Below, piece after piece: positions 1 through 10,831 of a stretch of 64,000 bases of DNA. The DNA lies in the NCBI GenBank assembly GCA_958510825.1, contig OY294046.1:51287664-51351663 (forward strand). The letters run 5' to 3'. The notes beneath the pieces are model-generated. The model made no database searches. It saw only the letters and a program-made list of their open reading frames with translations, and had not been told where the DNA came from. The DNA comes from Brachypterus glaber. Lineage: Eukaryota > Arthropoda > Insecta > Coleoptera > Kateretidae. The translations under genes and the position numbers were made by a program. Each line of letters opens with the position of its first letter. Within the stretch, counting starts at the first letter, position 1.

Positions 1-253
1 ATTATTCACAATAAATAGTATATTTCCCAAATACTTTAAAAAATAATTTTTAAAAAAGTATAACAAAAAAATACATCGGACGGATGGACTGACAGACAGA
101 CGGAAGGACATTTGAAAAAGTTGAAAAAGTTGCTTAGTTTTTCATTAAACAAATTTATATCCAAGAATTTTTTGTCTAGGACGATTTTTGATTTTTTTTT
201 TGAAAATTCGAAACCAGCGTATTATATTATTCTAGCGCAGGCGCTGTGAATAA
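1..253 (+). mobile_element. Family A element, internally deleted copy
   Basis: Starts with ATTATTCACA and ends with GCGCTGTGAATAA, the same two ends seen in the fuller copy at 29488-30020. These ends are short inverted repeats of one another. An ACAG/CGGA tetranucleotide stretch lies at 80-110. The right 90 bp are mirrored by the facing copy that begins near 275, so this copy and the next form a head-on pair. The middle of the element is missing compared with other copies. Confidence 0.7.
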
Positions 254-274
254 GAATAAGAGTTAACACTTTTC

Positions 275-1031
275 TTATTATATTATTCACAGCGCCTGCG
301 CTAGAACAGTATTATACGGTAGTTTCGAATTTTCAACAAAATTCGAAAATCGTCCTAGACAAAAAATTCTTGGATACAAATTTTTTTCATGAAAAAAATA
401 AGCAACTTTTCTTTTTGAAATGTTCGTCTGTCCGTCCGTCCGATTTCACGATTTTTGAATTGAACACGATAACTCAACGAATAATCCGATCGACTTAAAA
501 TTTTCAGGAAAAGTTCTATGAGGGAAAGATCCGTATTGTTTTTGAAAGTAATCCCCCAAAAAAATCGAAAAAAGGTGATAGGAAATTCCGATTAACGTAA
601 CGTTTTCAGGAAAAATTACTTTTATTATAAAAATAAATTCTACCAATTTTGAAAGTTATCCCCCCAACAACAAACAAGTATTCAAAAAAAAAACATTTTT
701 TTTCTTCTTTTTTTGCAAAATGAAAATAAAGAAAATAAAAATGAAACAGTTTTTTTTTGAAAAATTTTTATTCAATTTTTTGTTGTTTTTTTTTTAAATT
801 TATTAAAAAAAAATGTTAATTATAAAGTTTTTTTTTAATTATTTTTTTTTTAATATTGTTCTTATTTTGAAAAAAATATTTTATTTTTCGCAAAAAAGAA
901 ATAAAAAAAACTGTCAATTTTTTAATTTTTTTTTTTTTTTGAAAACAATTGTTGTCAAATATTTGGGAAAATGCCATTTACCGTGAATAATATATAATGG
1001 AATGTGTAGCATTACATATCTTCACGACTTG
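275..1031 (-). mobile_element. Family A element, inverted copy
   Basis: Reads as the reverse complement of family A: the end motif at 282-300, then the conserved AAGAATTTTTTGTC block, the CTGT/CCGT tract at 424-442, the CACGATAACT module at 465-480, and the other end near 981-991. The stretch 992-1031 also recurs next to the copies at 14.6 and 29.46 kb, so the true end may lie beyond the short inverted repeat. The 66-codon open frame inside looks like chance. Confidence 0.7.
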
Positions 1032-1197
1032 TTTCTAAACATATAATTAGTATGCAGCTTTAAACCAGAAAAAATTAATTAGTTAAATAAAAAATATTTG
1101 AAGTTGAAAATAATATATATTCTGCAAAAAATCTTATTGCTAAAATTAAAATGATGTATTGCAAAATTCTAAGGATATACTTACCATGTAAGAGATA

Positions 1198-1802
1198 CAA
1201 GATCGGTTAAACTAGAAAAAAGTTGCGCATTTTTATGCTGAACAATAATCTGAAAGAAAATTTTACCTGCCATTTTTTGTTTTTTAATTATCGCAAAAGT
1301 TAAAAAATCACATGGGTGAGCTCGGCATTTAGATCTACAATTAGCCACACCTCACAATTCTATAATCTAAATACCGAGCTCACATAAGCGCGTAGCTGGA
1401 AATATTTCATTGTCAATGCTTACAATTTCAAACCTAACCTCCGTTAATTTAATTGCTTTGTTCTTTCCAAAGCACTATGCGCAAAAATGTGTGAAACATC
1501 ATCGTAATCAGAAAAAAAACTGTATTCAAAAATGTAAAAATTTAAAATGGCGCCGATAAGAAATAATATAACTCTAACATGTAACATGCCATGAAAAATA
1601 TGATAACAGATTTGGATTCCTTGCAAAAAAGTACCTTAACAATATTTTAGTTAAAAACGTAGCTAAAAAAAATAAAAACGAAACTCGAGATATTTAGTTT
1701 TTTTTGCGATAATTAAAAATCAAAAAATGATAGGTCAAATTTTCTTTTACATTATCGATTGGCATAGTAAGGCGCAACTTTTTTCTAATTTACCCGATCT
1801 TG
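1198..1802. mobile_element. TA-flanked inverted-repeat element with ~110-bp arms
   Basis: The left arm beginning CAAGATCGGTTAAACTAG and the right arm ending in its imperfect reverse complement lie between TA dinucleotides (1196-1197 and 1803-1804). A second hairpin nests inside: GTGAGCTCGG near 1316 pairs with CCGAGCTCAC near 1374. No transposase frame is visible, so this is a non-autonomous element of Tc1/mariner or a similar TA-inserting class. The 60-codon frame inside has no recognisable content. Confidence 0.75.
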
Positions 1803-2163
1803 TATATAGTATAATAAAAAATAAAATAAATAATTAAAAATTAAATTTTTCAATAAATAAACTTGAAATAATAATAAAATCACAGGCATTGTTTATTATG
1901 CCTTAATTATGTATGCGTTTATTGTATCTATTTAAATATTAACAATAATAGTATTATTATAATAATCTTTTTCTTTTAGCTTTTTCTCAAGGATATTTAT
2001 TTGCATTTGTTGTATTGTTATATCCTACGTTACTCGGGAAGTCTTTATTTTCTTAGAAAATTCCTCCTATTATTTAAATTTAAAAAGATTATACTAGATC
2101 TAATAAAACAAATACATAAATAAATAATAATATTATCTAGAAATTAATACAATAACCCACATA
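1803..2163. other. AT-rich stretch without recognised content
   Basis: Mostly A/T runs and AATAAT-like stretches. I see no repeat shared with other parts of the window. Confidence 0.6.
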
Positions 2164-2637
2164 CAGAGCGGTCCAAAGTCTTTTAACTTTAAAACGTGTC
2201 AACTTCAAATTTAAGACAAATAACATAACTTAAACTATCTTTCTGGATATATTTCTTATTTGTGACTTTTAAAAAAATGTAGACGGGGGCATAGGATAGA
2301 TTTTTTTTAATAATAAAAGGGTCGTGTGATACATAGTTTTAAAGTCCATAAAATACTTTATTTGACTATATTTTTTTTGAGGTTTAAAAATACGGTTGAA
2401 AATGGGAACATCCAAAAAATATTTAAAAAAATCGCATTTTTTTGCAAAAAAAACAAGTTGAAAAACCAACACATTTAAAAAAATATATTTTAAAAATTAA
2501 AAATATATGGTCAAATAAAGAATGTTGTATACTTTTAAATGATATCACACGACCTTACTTAGTTTAAGATGTCTTATTTACGTGTTCCAAATTATAGGTC
2601 GATATCTCAACTCGTTCAAAAGTTAAGAGGACCACTG
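2164..2637. mobile_element. Family B TA-flanked element, short copy
   Basis: Begins CAGAGCGGTCCAAAGTC after TA and ends in GGACCACTG before TA. The arms match the copy at 17387-18095, including the conserved block around TCGTGTGATACAT and its inverted counterpart ATATCACACGACC. The ends and the TA duplication fit a Tc1/mariner-type non-autonomous element. Confidence 0.8.
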
Positions 2638-3403
2638 TATTGGATGTAGAAGAGGTCCTACCAAAATGATTTTTTTCTTTACTGTAAAAACTACGAAAAT
2701 AAAAACCTAATATCTGGCAAAAAAGGGAATGCTTATTTAGAAAAATGGCGACATTATTTTCGCCTACTTCTTATTTCTTTTATAAAAAATAATGACTAAC
2801 TAGATGTCACAGATGGTGTAATATTCTTTTAGTTAAATTAGCTACAAAAAAAGTTACTTTAGATAATATTATTATTAATAATAATTAACCAAAAAATAAA
2901 GACGTATTTCTACTTCAAGTTGTTTTTTTTTCTTTTTATTAATATATTAGTCCTACTTTTGTTAAATATTACAAAAATTTATTTGGGAAAAAGAAACGAA
3001 GCGTTTTTTGTATTTATGGAAAAAAGTTTATGACCCTTAACCTCTCGAGGTTTGTTTAAATTAATTTAGTGGCAAAACTTTTAAAATGCTTTTTATTGTA
3101 AAAAAAAGGTAAAAACTAGAGACTCTTGACTATTTGATATCGCTTGTGGTTGGAAACAAATCAAATGGCAATGGTAATTTCGAGGGATAAATTACTGTAA
3201 CAAATTTGTACAATTTAATTCCTACTAAGAGGTAATCTCTTGAGATTACCTCAGCATTTTCTTCAAGATTACCTCAAAAAATCTTAGAAGTATCTAAAAA
3301 ATATACAACGTTTGATAAAGATTTTCTCATATTTCCTTAAAATATTATCTCCAAGACATCCTCCAATTTGTATACATGAATTCCTTGGGTAATTTAATTT
3401 TTT
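2638..3403. other. AT-rich spacer with one short perfect hairpin
   Basis: The only structure I see is at 3229-3252, where GAGGTAATCTC and GAGATTACCTC form 11-bp arms around two bases. A third copy of the right arm follows at 3264. Confidence 0.5.
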
Positions 3404-3934
3404 GCTTTCCCATTTTGAAAATTTTGAAAATTTTGAAAATTTCGGAAAGCCTTGTATTCGTGCAAATTTTTTTTTGCGTATTTTTGCGTTTTATGGTGTT
3501 TTATGTCGATATAAATCAATTGCGAACATAAAAAAAATTGTCAGTCAATCGGTCGATCGGTCTGTCCGGGAAATTTTGTGTGCACGATAACTTAAGGACG
3601 CTTTAAGATACTAGATACTTGAAATTTGGCATACAGGTATGTTACCAAAAGTTCTAGCTCGGAATTGTTTTTGGTCAATATTGGGATGCAGCAAGGGGGG
3701 CAAATGGGGAAAAATATATATATATATATATATTTTTAATTTTAAAATTGCTATATAGGGCTTTTTGAGGTCGCTGAAACTGAATTTGATAATAAAAAAA
3801 AATTCTAAATTCACCCCCTGAGAGGCGAGGTGTAGTTTTTGTGAAAATTGCTGAAAGAGAATCTGATAATAAAAAATCAATTTTACGCGCGGATGTGAAA
3901 AATGGGAAAGCTCTTTTACTGGGCAGTGTATTTT
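3404..3934 (+). mobile_element. Family C element carrying the CTGT cassette
   Basis: Starts GCTTTCCCATTTTGAAAA and closes with AAAATGGGAAAGC near 3898-3911, a short inverted repeat. The conserved tail TACTGGGCAGTGTATTTT follows and recurs at 21.63 and 29.22 kb. It holds a TCGGTCTGTCCGGGAAATTT cassette at 3549-3575, a (TA)n run at 3714-3733, and the ~90-bp unit containing GCTGAAACTGAATTTGATAA. Frames on both strands lack recognisable protein content. Confidence 0.75.
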
Positions 3935-4288
3935 GATATGTTGTTGGAAAGGGTAAGTAGCAACTCCTTATTTTCTTCAGAATTTTTTTACGTTAGTCTT
4001 TTGAGAAATAACCACTAATATAAATGTTTTATTTTTTTTTAATAAAATTTTATACATGATAAGTTTAAAAATTTATAAAAAAAATTACAAAAATACCCAC
4101 ACCGTAATTTTTAGATATATTCTTGGGAAGGGTAAGTAGCAACTCGTTATTTTTTTTTAGAATTTTTCTATGTTAGGCTTTTGAGAAATAACTACTAATA
4201 TAAATGTTTTATTTTTTTTAATTAAATCTTATACATGATAAGTATGAAAATTTATAAAAAAAATTACAAAAATACCCACACCGTAATT
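3930..4288. repeat. Two-unit tandem duplication, 179-bp period
   Basis: GGGTAAGTAGCAACTC occurs at 3951 and 4130, and CACACCGTAATT at 4098 and 4277. Both pairs are 179 bp apart and the intervening sequence is nearly the same. The first unit begins immediately at the end of family C. Confidence 0.85.
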
Positions 4289-4373
4289 AAACGATTAAAC
4301 GAAATGTAAACCCATGTAAATATTTGGTCGATTTCAATAACGGGTGTAGTCACCCGTAAAATCAATTTAACTA

Positions 4374-5331
4374 CCCACTGAGCATGCAACCTTGCCAACG
4401 TTGCTGTAAGCTTACACTTGCAAGCTTTTAAAAACGTTTGTAAAAAAAGGTTACGTCAAGCTTTATATTCCTAACTTGTGCAAGGTTTCAAATTAAAACT
4501 TTAAGAAAGCTTTAATATAAACTTTCAGAAAGGTTACTTATAAAACGTTGCTGTAAGCTTAAATTTACAAGCTTTTAAAAACGCTTGTAAAAAAAAGGTT
4601 ACGTCAAGCTTTATATTCCTAACTTACGCAACGTTTCAAATTAATGCTTAAATATAAACTTTCAGAAAGGTTACTTTTGAAACTTTACGTTAAGCTTTAG
4701 TTTTGCTAACTCATTAAAGGATTCAAATGAAAGCTTTAAGAAAGCTTTATTTTAACTTTAAATTCTAGAATATAAGAATACAAGCTTATAGACAACATGA
4801 CTTAAGTCATGAGAATTCCCCTATAATTATGAAAGTACACCCAGGGCCGGACATAAGGGGGGTATGGGGGCGGTGTCCCCCGCCCCAAAGTTTTTCAATT
4901 ACGCAAATATTTTGATTCCATAGGCAAATTTTTAATTTATTCGACAAAATCCCAGGGATGTAAATTTTTTTAACTGTTTTCAGAGCCCCTTTTTTAGTTA
5001 TCAATCAAAACTTGCGTCAGGAGTTCAGGGGGTAAAGCTTGTTTTTAGTACAAATTTTTTCGCTAGGACAAAGCTTTTTAGAAGCAAGATTTTTTTTGTC
5101 ATCAAAATTTTCGTCAGATACATATATTTTTTTTTAGATTTTCGTCAGGGAAAAAGCGAGGTTAGACCTTTTTTTTTTTGTTCTTTAAAATTTCCGTCAT
5201 TTTATTTTTTCTTATTTCAACATTATCTCCAGTTTTCCTAAACCTTACGAAAGTAAGGTTTCCTAAAGCTTTCTTCCTAACTTACTTAAAGCTTGAGGTA
5301 AGCTTCTTGTAAGTTATTTTTGTTTAGTGGG
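4374..5331. mobile_element. TA-flanked element saturated with AAGCTT words
   Basis: Begins CCCACTGAGCA after TA (4372-4373) and ends TGTTTAGTGGG before TA (5332-5333), an imperfect terminal inverted repeat. The body at 4400-4790 and 5220-5330 is packed with TAAGCTT, AAGCTTT and AGCTTTC in both orientations, in two or more imperfect ~150-bp subrepeats. The middle is occupied by the hAT-like fragment listed separately. No coding capacity is apparent. Confidence 0.65.
4842..5215 (+). mobile_element. hAT-like family G fragment
   Basis: Starts CAGGGCCGGACATAAGGG, a hAT-style CAGGG end followed by G/C runs. It continues with phrases shared with 31.4, 32.2-32.4 and 38.2 kb, such as GGTAAAGCTT and TCATCAAAATTTT. 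I cannot find the matching right end or an 8-bp duplication, so the right boundary is a guess and the copy is probably truncated. Confidence 0.45.
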
Positions 5332-5333
5332 TA

Positions 5334-5663
5334 GGTGGCGCCACATTCTCTTTTCTACCACTAAACAAAGTTTTAAAGTTTATATACTGATTAAAAATTG
5401 AGGACTTTATAAAGTCTATTTCTGTAATTGCGTAAACTAAACAGTACTGTTTAGTCGCTGGATAGTATGCTAATTTGATGTATATCATCGGATTAGTACG
5501 GATTCTCCATGCCTGTGGAAAATTTCCTTCACTGGACAGGAGCAGATATGTGGAGGGAGGAATGGCAAGAAATTTTCTATGAAATCCTGTCATAGGATCT
5601 CATATTTTAATATTGCCCTCTCTAAAATTAACCCACTCCGCCTCAACCCCTTGTTAATTTTTT
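5334..5663 (+). mobile_element. Family F element
   Basis: Starts GGTGGCGCCACAT, followed by TTTTCTACCACTAAA. It shares over 300 bp with 25838-26158, including ACAGTACTGTTTAG, ATCATCGGATTAGTA and AAATCCTGTCATAGGA. The right part carries TTGCCCTCTCTAAAATTAAC, which in the 26.1-kb copy folds back on a downstream complement. The 89-codon reverse frame across it is not shared as protein between copies. Confidence 0.7.
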
Positions 5664-5907
5664 TTCGTAACTTGTATATTAAACTTTAAATAAACTTATG
5701 GTAACCTTCTGTGAAGTTTACTCTTAACATTACCTCAAGCTTGCCTGAACCTTACGAAACTTACAAACTTACCGATGCAAGCTTTAAAAAGTCTTTTACA
5801 AGGTCTATACAAGCTTACTGCAAGCTTACTTTAAACTTTCTTCCTAACTTACACATCCCAAAAAAAGCTTGCTGTAAGCTTCTAGTAAGGTTATTTTGCT
5901 TAGTGGG
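5664..5907. mobile_element. Right part of a second AAGCTT-type element
   Basis: Dense CAAGCTT, AAGCTTA and TAAACTTT words, ending TTTTGCTTAGTGGG before TA (5908-5909), the same terminus as the element ending at 5331. The left end is missing or displaced by family F. The 83-codon frame here is made of these words and is not considered a gene. Confidence 0.6.
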
Positions 5908-5909
5908 TA

Positions 5910-7299
5910 GGGGAACAGGGGGCACAGTGAGTCACTTACTTTTTCAGAGCGCATATTTTTAAAAGTTTTGACAATATCTCAGATTTTTTTTCATACTACG
6001 TTTCTTTGATCTTTAAGCTAACATAATTTGCAGGTTTAAATTAAAAATGATTAGACCATGATTTTTTACAAGTACTTTTTTGACAGTATGTCATTTGATT
6101 CACTGAGCCCCCAGTACGGGGTACAGTGAATCACTGCAAGGGGTACAGTGAGTCAATATGGGGTACAGTTACTCGTGATATTTAAATAAATTAAGTCAAT
6201 TTATTAATTAAAAAAATGTTTATTTTAGATACCTACATAGTTAAATAAACTTAAATAAAACTCTTTGGTAACAAAAAACAAAACTTAAAATTAATTAACT
6301 AAATCAAAACCTTGAAAATGAAACTCTTAAGTAAGAAAAAAACAAAAGTCAAAAGAGACTAACGTAAATCAAGACCCTGAAAAACAATGTTAAATGTATA
6401 CATTGATTATTATATTGTATAAACCAATTTTCAAAAAATCATCACCACCCCTAAGGGGGTGGATTTGGAAAAAAATAATTTCAAGATATAGGTATTCAAA
6501 TTTTCACGAAAATCTGAAAAATATTTTAAAATATTTACCCCCTCTCCCCTGCGGGGGCGGAGTTAGATTTTTTTTTATCAGATTCAATTTCAGCAATATT
6601 AAAAACCCCTATAATTAAATTTTCAAATTTTTATAAATATTGTTCTCTCTCGGGATTGTTTTTGGTGAACAATCCCGAGCGAGAACTTTTGGTAACATAC
6701 CTGTATGCGGATAGAACGACCAATCGACCAACAATTTTTTTTTGCTTGAAATTGATTTATATCGACATAAAACGTCATAAAACGCTAAAATACGCAAGAA
6801 AAAATTAAATTTTTTTCACGAAAACAGGGCTTTCCTAAATTTTGAAAATTTTAAAAATGGGAAAGCAAACTTCCTACAAAAATTTTAATTATAAATATAC
6901 AGGAACATTTAACCATAGTTAAGGCATAGTGGATCACGAGCCACTGTGTTCAAAGTGGACATAAAAAAACATACCAAATATCTGATAAATTTGTGTGAAC
7001 ACACTTATTTAAGAGTTAATAAAGAATACAAAAATGCCAAACTACACTGGAATTTACGTAAAAGTAGTACAAATATACCTAATTAACAGATTAACAAAAA
7101 GAATACTTTCATTATTTATTTTATGCAGCTACCTCTTCGCTTCAACACACGCCACGCAGGTTTGCCGGCAACTGACCCTTTATCTAGAGAAACGTCTTCT
7201 TAGCGCGCCATTAGAAAGCGGCGTTTCTAAAACTAATATTGGTAGAGTTATAGTCAACGATTCATTGTGCCCAATGACTCACTGTGCCCCCTGTTCCCC
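5910..7299. mobile_element. TA-flanked element, about 25-bp TIR, CAGTGAGTCA words
   Basis: The left end GGGGAACAGGGGGCAC and the right end GTGCCCCCTGTTCCCC are perfect complements between TA pairs (5908-5909 and 7300-7301), and both continue into CAGTGAGTCA / TGACTCACTG. Variants of the word recur internally: three tandem ~20-bp units at 6118-6170, and more at 6930-6960 and 7255-7290. A reversed family C copy sits inside. The 98-codon frame at 7034-7330 runs out through the terminal repeat and is unlikely to be a gene. Confidence 0.8.
6435..6870 (-). mobile_element. Family C copy, inverted
   Basis: Reverse-complement family C: the ~90-bp unit (TCAGATTCAATTTCAGCAA) at 6580-6600, the conserved block around TTTATATCGACATAAAACG, and the AATGGGAAAGCAAA end near 6857. 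At 6653-6692, CGGGATTGTT pairs with AACAATCCCG to make a local hairpin that other copies do not have, pointing to a small internal inversion. Confidence 0.7.
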
Positions 7300-7301
7300 T
7301 A

Positions 7302-7624
7302 TCTTCAATTATATCAACAATATTATATAAGTAGCTTAATGTAACCCAAGCAGATGCAGGTATTTTACCTAGATAAAAAATGAAAGTGCCAGAATTCATT
7401 TTCGATCTTTAGGACTCTGGCTGTAACAATATAACTGTATATCTTACAGAAAGCCTAACCTCTTGTAAAGGATTATATAATATCCATATAATACCAGTAT
7501 CAGATTTAAGATCATGTATATCTTCAGCAAAATACTGCATGCCTCATAAACAACGTACAAAGCCGAGACTATAGATTATAAACCTTATTTATTTGAATCA
7601 AAATTGTCAGTAGTAATATCATAA
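7302..7624 (+). other. Unassigned stretch with a weak terminal-exon candidate
   Basis: After the acceptor-like TTTTCGATCTTTAG ending near 7409, a frame runs open for 52 codons to TAG near 7572 and encodes a cysteine-containing peptide (for example NNITVYLTESLTSCKG). I recognise no family. Splice-like AGs are common in AT-rich DNA, so this is only a weak candidate. The rest of the stretch shows nothing. Confidence 0.15.
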
Positions 7625-7832
7625 GTGCATGTTGAAATATCGATAATTTTTTTACTGTATTAAAAAAATATTTTGCGTGGCAATTGTTTGAGTGCATTTT
7701 TCGTGTTACAAAATTACGAGGCCGCAGGTCGAGGAATTTTGACGAAAAATGCACGAAAACAATTTCCTTAAGCAAAATATTTTTTTATATACAGTAAAAA
7801 AATTATGTATAATTCAACATGCACAAATGGTA
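7625..7832. repeat. Foldback (imperfect 208-bp palindrome)
   Basis: GTGCATGTTGAA at the left pairs with TTCAACATGCAC at the right. Pairing continues through TAATTTTTTTACTGTAT and AAAAAATATTTTGC to an inner stem GTGCATTTTTCGT / ACGAAAAATGCAC, which encloses a GC-rich tip with GGCCGCAGGTC. Probably a miniature foldback element. Confidence 0.8.
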
Positions 7833-8847
7833 TTTTGAAAGACTATTTCACAAACAAAATAAGGAAGTATATAATTTTACAATGTTTTATGTTGTTTCAT
7901 ATTTAAATTAAAAATTTAAGAACTAAACAATAATTACTTTACAACTATAATTAAAAATTTAAATCTCAAATTTGCCGCGCTTTTTAAATCCACGATATTC
8001 ACTTGTTCGCGAATGTTGCCAAGTCTAAACTTAGCTCGAGGGATATTTTATGCTTGAGATTATTCCAATAAAATAGTTGTTATCACATATATTAGCATTT
8101 AAATAAAGATCATTGCTGTTTTTGTTTAAAAAGTTTAGTTTTCAACTGAAAAGAAATAAAATAACGGGTGTTTCCACTCGTAAAAAAACAATTTCCTATC
8201 GGTTTCTAATAAACTTTGGCAACGCTGTACTGTAACCAGCGCAGTCATTTGATTTGATTTTGATTTCCGTAATTCTTTACTGCAAATATATTTTTAATAA
8301 ATAAGTGTTTAAATTAGTTTTTAGTGGTCTGTTTTTAATACCAAGATTCAGTTAAAAAACTTAAAATTAATGAATATCAGTGATTTAAAGCTTTTAAGAT
8401 GGAAAGTGCATAAAATATATTATCTGAAATTAATTAGGGTTTATACCTAGGATGTTTTGGTAATAAAATAAGCATTTATATTGCTTATCAATAAAAATAA
8501 ATCAACTAAAGGTAAGCTTCACAAATTAAAAACACATTTTGCAAAAATATAAAATTTATTTAGATGTCAGTAACTGTCAGTTTCTTGTTTCCATAGTAAC
8601 CAAGTGATAATTGCATATGTGCAAAAATTATCAGATTCATTTTGATCTGATTGGTCAAAAAACTAAAAATGCGACGTTTTGATTGGCCTATATATTGTTT
8701 GTGAAATAGTCATCATAATAGTCTTAAGCTAAATATTCCATTTATTTTTCCAATTATAATTACCGTACCGATACCAGCTAGACTACAGTTATGTATCTTA
8801 ATTTGTTGTATTATTATAATATTGATACTGCTGCCAACAAAATAATA
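7833..8847. other. AT-rich spacer
   Basis: No gene or large repeat found. A small hairpin ACGGGTGTTTCCACTCGT lies near 8163. The last ~60 bp (GATACTGCTGCCAACA) resembles sequence near 26955 and just before 57242, so it may be the favoured insertion context of family D or part of a wider repeat. Confidence 0.5.
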
Positions 8848-9388
8848 CTTTCCCCTATAGGCCTAGGTTCATTAAAATCAAAAACGAAAAAAAAATTTCA
8901 AAAATTAAAATTTTCAAAAAAAAAATTAAAAAATTTTTTTCAATTTCGTAAACCGAAAAATAAATTAAAAAATAAACATAATTAAGAAAAAAAAAATTTT
9001 TCTAGGTTTTCAAAAAAAAAAAAAAAAAATTTAAAAAAGTATCTTTTTTCATAAAACCAAAAATAAATTTAAAAAAATGTTTTTGAAAAAAATAGTTTTT
9101 AACCTATTTTACCCCCCTACCCCAATCCGATTTTTACGAAAAAACAATCCCAGCCTAGAACTTTGGATAAACAACTTGTGGTAAAAATTTGGAAAAAGTC
9201 TTTAGTCCGAAGCGTTCTTAAGTTATCGTGGTCACAAATTTCCCGGACACACAGACCTACACATCGACAGAAAGAATTTTTTTTTTACGGAAGTTATATG
9301 TTTTGGATATAAAACGACCAGAAACGTAAAAAAAGCAATAAAAAATATTCGATTTTTTTTACTAACGCAAGACTTTCCTTGGGGAAAG
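8848..9388 (+). mobile_element. Family D element, full-length copy
   Basis: CTTTCCCC...GGGGAAAG form the ends between TA pairs (8846-8847 and 9389-9390). The body has CTATAGGCCTAGGTTCATTA, a poly-A/T centre, CCCCAATCCGATTTTTACG, AATCCCAGCCTAGAACTTT and the cassette GTTATCGTGGTCACAAATTT followed by CCCGGACACACAGACC. This is the un-expanded counterpart of the copy at 57242 in which ACAG has become a giant array. The 64-codon lysine-rich frame is low-complexity chance. Confidence 0.8.
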
Positions 9389-9550
9389 TAATAATTAATG
9401 GTTAGTTATCCTAATTAACAATAATTGTAATTATTACCTTCCCTAAACTACAGTTGCTGCTGGTATCGTCAGTGCCATGAACGTAGAAAGTAATTTCTGA
9501 ATGTTGATTAAAAAAATATTTCAAGTCCCTATTTGTTTAAAAACAATAAT

Positions 9551-10212
9551 TTGAGTTATGATCAATCAAAACTTTAAAATCATGAAACTTACCTTAAATT
9601 TCATAATTGAATGATGTATTATGCTGGGATGGGCTTATATTAGTATAAATTATTACCTATAATACACACTTTGTGGTTTTTTAAATATTAGCTAAAATAA
9701 ATAATCAGTTGAAACTTTGATAACTCAAAAATCTATAAAACGTAGTATTAGTAGAGTTTTGCATTAAATTCACATGTTTTTTGGCTGTTTGTTTTAAGAT
9801 TTGTACATAAATGCAATATTTTGCATAAATTATTATTAATCATTATTAAAATTAATAATTAATAGGTTTCGCAGAAGTATTCCTCACCAACCTCCATAAT
9901 TTTGGTAAAAATGACAGGCCAAAATTTTTATGCATTAGATTCATCGATTATAGATAAGATAACATTGATGTTACATAAATTAATTTTCATTAACGGAGTA
10001 CCTGATTTTTAAATAAGAAATTAAAATTAAACTTTATTATCAGTTAGAACCTCATTGCACTAAAAAAATCTCAAAAAATGCAGATAAAACATAGTTGTAT
10101 TGTAAATAAAATGTGCTGTGTGCATATTTTATTTTTTAAGTACAGGCAAAAAGGTAGTAATAAACTGTATTCAAAAAAGCAAAAAAGGGAAAACCTGAAA
10201 AAATGTTAGTTG
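9551..10212 (+). repeat. Family I repeat, copy 1
   Basis: From TTGAGTTATGATCAATCAAA to GCAAAAAAGGGAAAACC, this matches 33599-34212 over most of its length and 32695-33003 over the first 300 bp. Shared marks include TATGCTGGGATGGGCTTATA and TAGCTAAAATAAATAATCAG. I found no terminal inverted repeat, so the class is unknown. Confidence 0.75.
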
Positions 10213-10502
10213 ACACCTTGTTGTTCTAATACCACGGCATGTAGTTATACAGAAGGCACCACAAAAATTGTCCTCATGTCAAAATTATTAACGAAATTTT
10301 TACTAATTTTGTACTGTTTAAATACAACTATTTAAATTAGATTATATTTATTTAAATGAAGTTGTCAAATTAAACATTTATAGGTTAACTGAATTTACCA
10401 TAAAAATGCAATGTTTTATAACAATTATTTTAAAAATATAAAACACAGTCCACTCCTAGAGTACAGAGTCCATTTCACATGCAACCTTAGGCGTACTACA
10501 AA

Positions 10503-10754
10503 ATGGAAGTAATAGAAAGAAAGGCTTTAAGAGCAATTACAAAAATGAGGAACCCCATGAACCCATTACACAATCCGTCCAATAATCTTTTACAAAGTGG
10601 TATAGAACCTATTGGTAACAGACTTAGATAAAAGTTTAGTGAAAACAACGGAAATATGGATAAGATAAGAACAGTACTAAACTATGATAATCCTTCAAAT
10701 AATCCAAAGAGACGACACCCTTCTCTACCACTTTATCAGTCCTTAGTCCATTGA
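10503..10754 (+). pseudogene. Non-LTR retrotransposon ORF2 C-terminal fragment
   Basis: This 84-codon frame, with a single in-frame TAA at codon 43, encodes IERKALRAITKMRNPMNPLH followed by a region with GIEPIGNRLR and, after the stop, NNPKRRHPSLPLYQ. That pattern, a run of basic and hydrophobic residues after the reverse-transcriptase thumb and then a region with proline-rich LH..S turns, is what I know from the C-terminal end of jockey/CR1-type ORF2 proteins, just before the end of the coding region. No reverse-transcriptase core, endonuclease or poly-A tail is visible next to it, so it is a short isolated relic. The family placement is inferred from motif memory and could be wrong; a search of the translation against retroelement proteins would settle it. 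The Tc1-like relic 80 bp downstream lies on the opposite strand and is unrelated. Confidence 0.55.
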
Positions 10755-10831
10755 ACACTCTTACATTATTTTTCATTATTATTCTTTTTTTTTACAAAAT
10801 GTATTATATTATTGTCTGAAAAAACAACAAC

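Noticed and set aside
7034..7330. 98-codon forward frame with a signal-peptide-like start
   Set aside because: Hydrophobic start looks appealing, but the frame runs through the element's terminal repeat (GTGCCCCCTGTTCCCC) and out of it.
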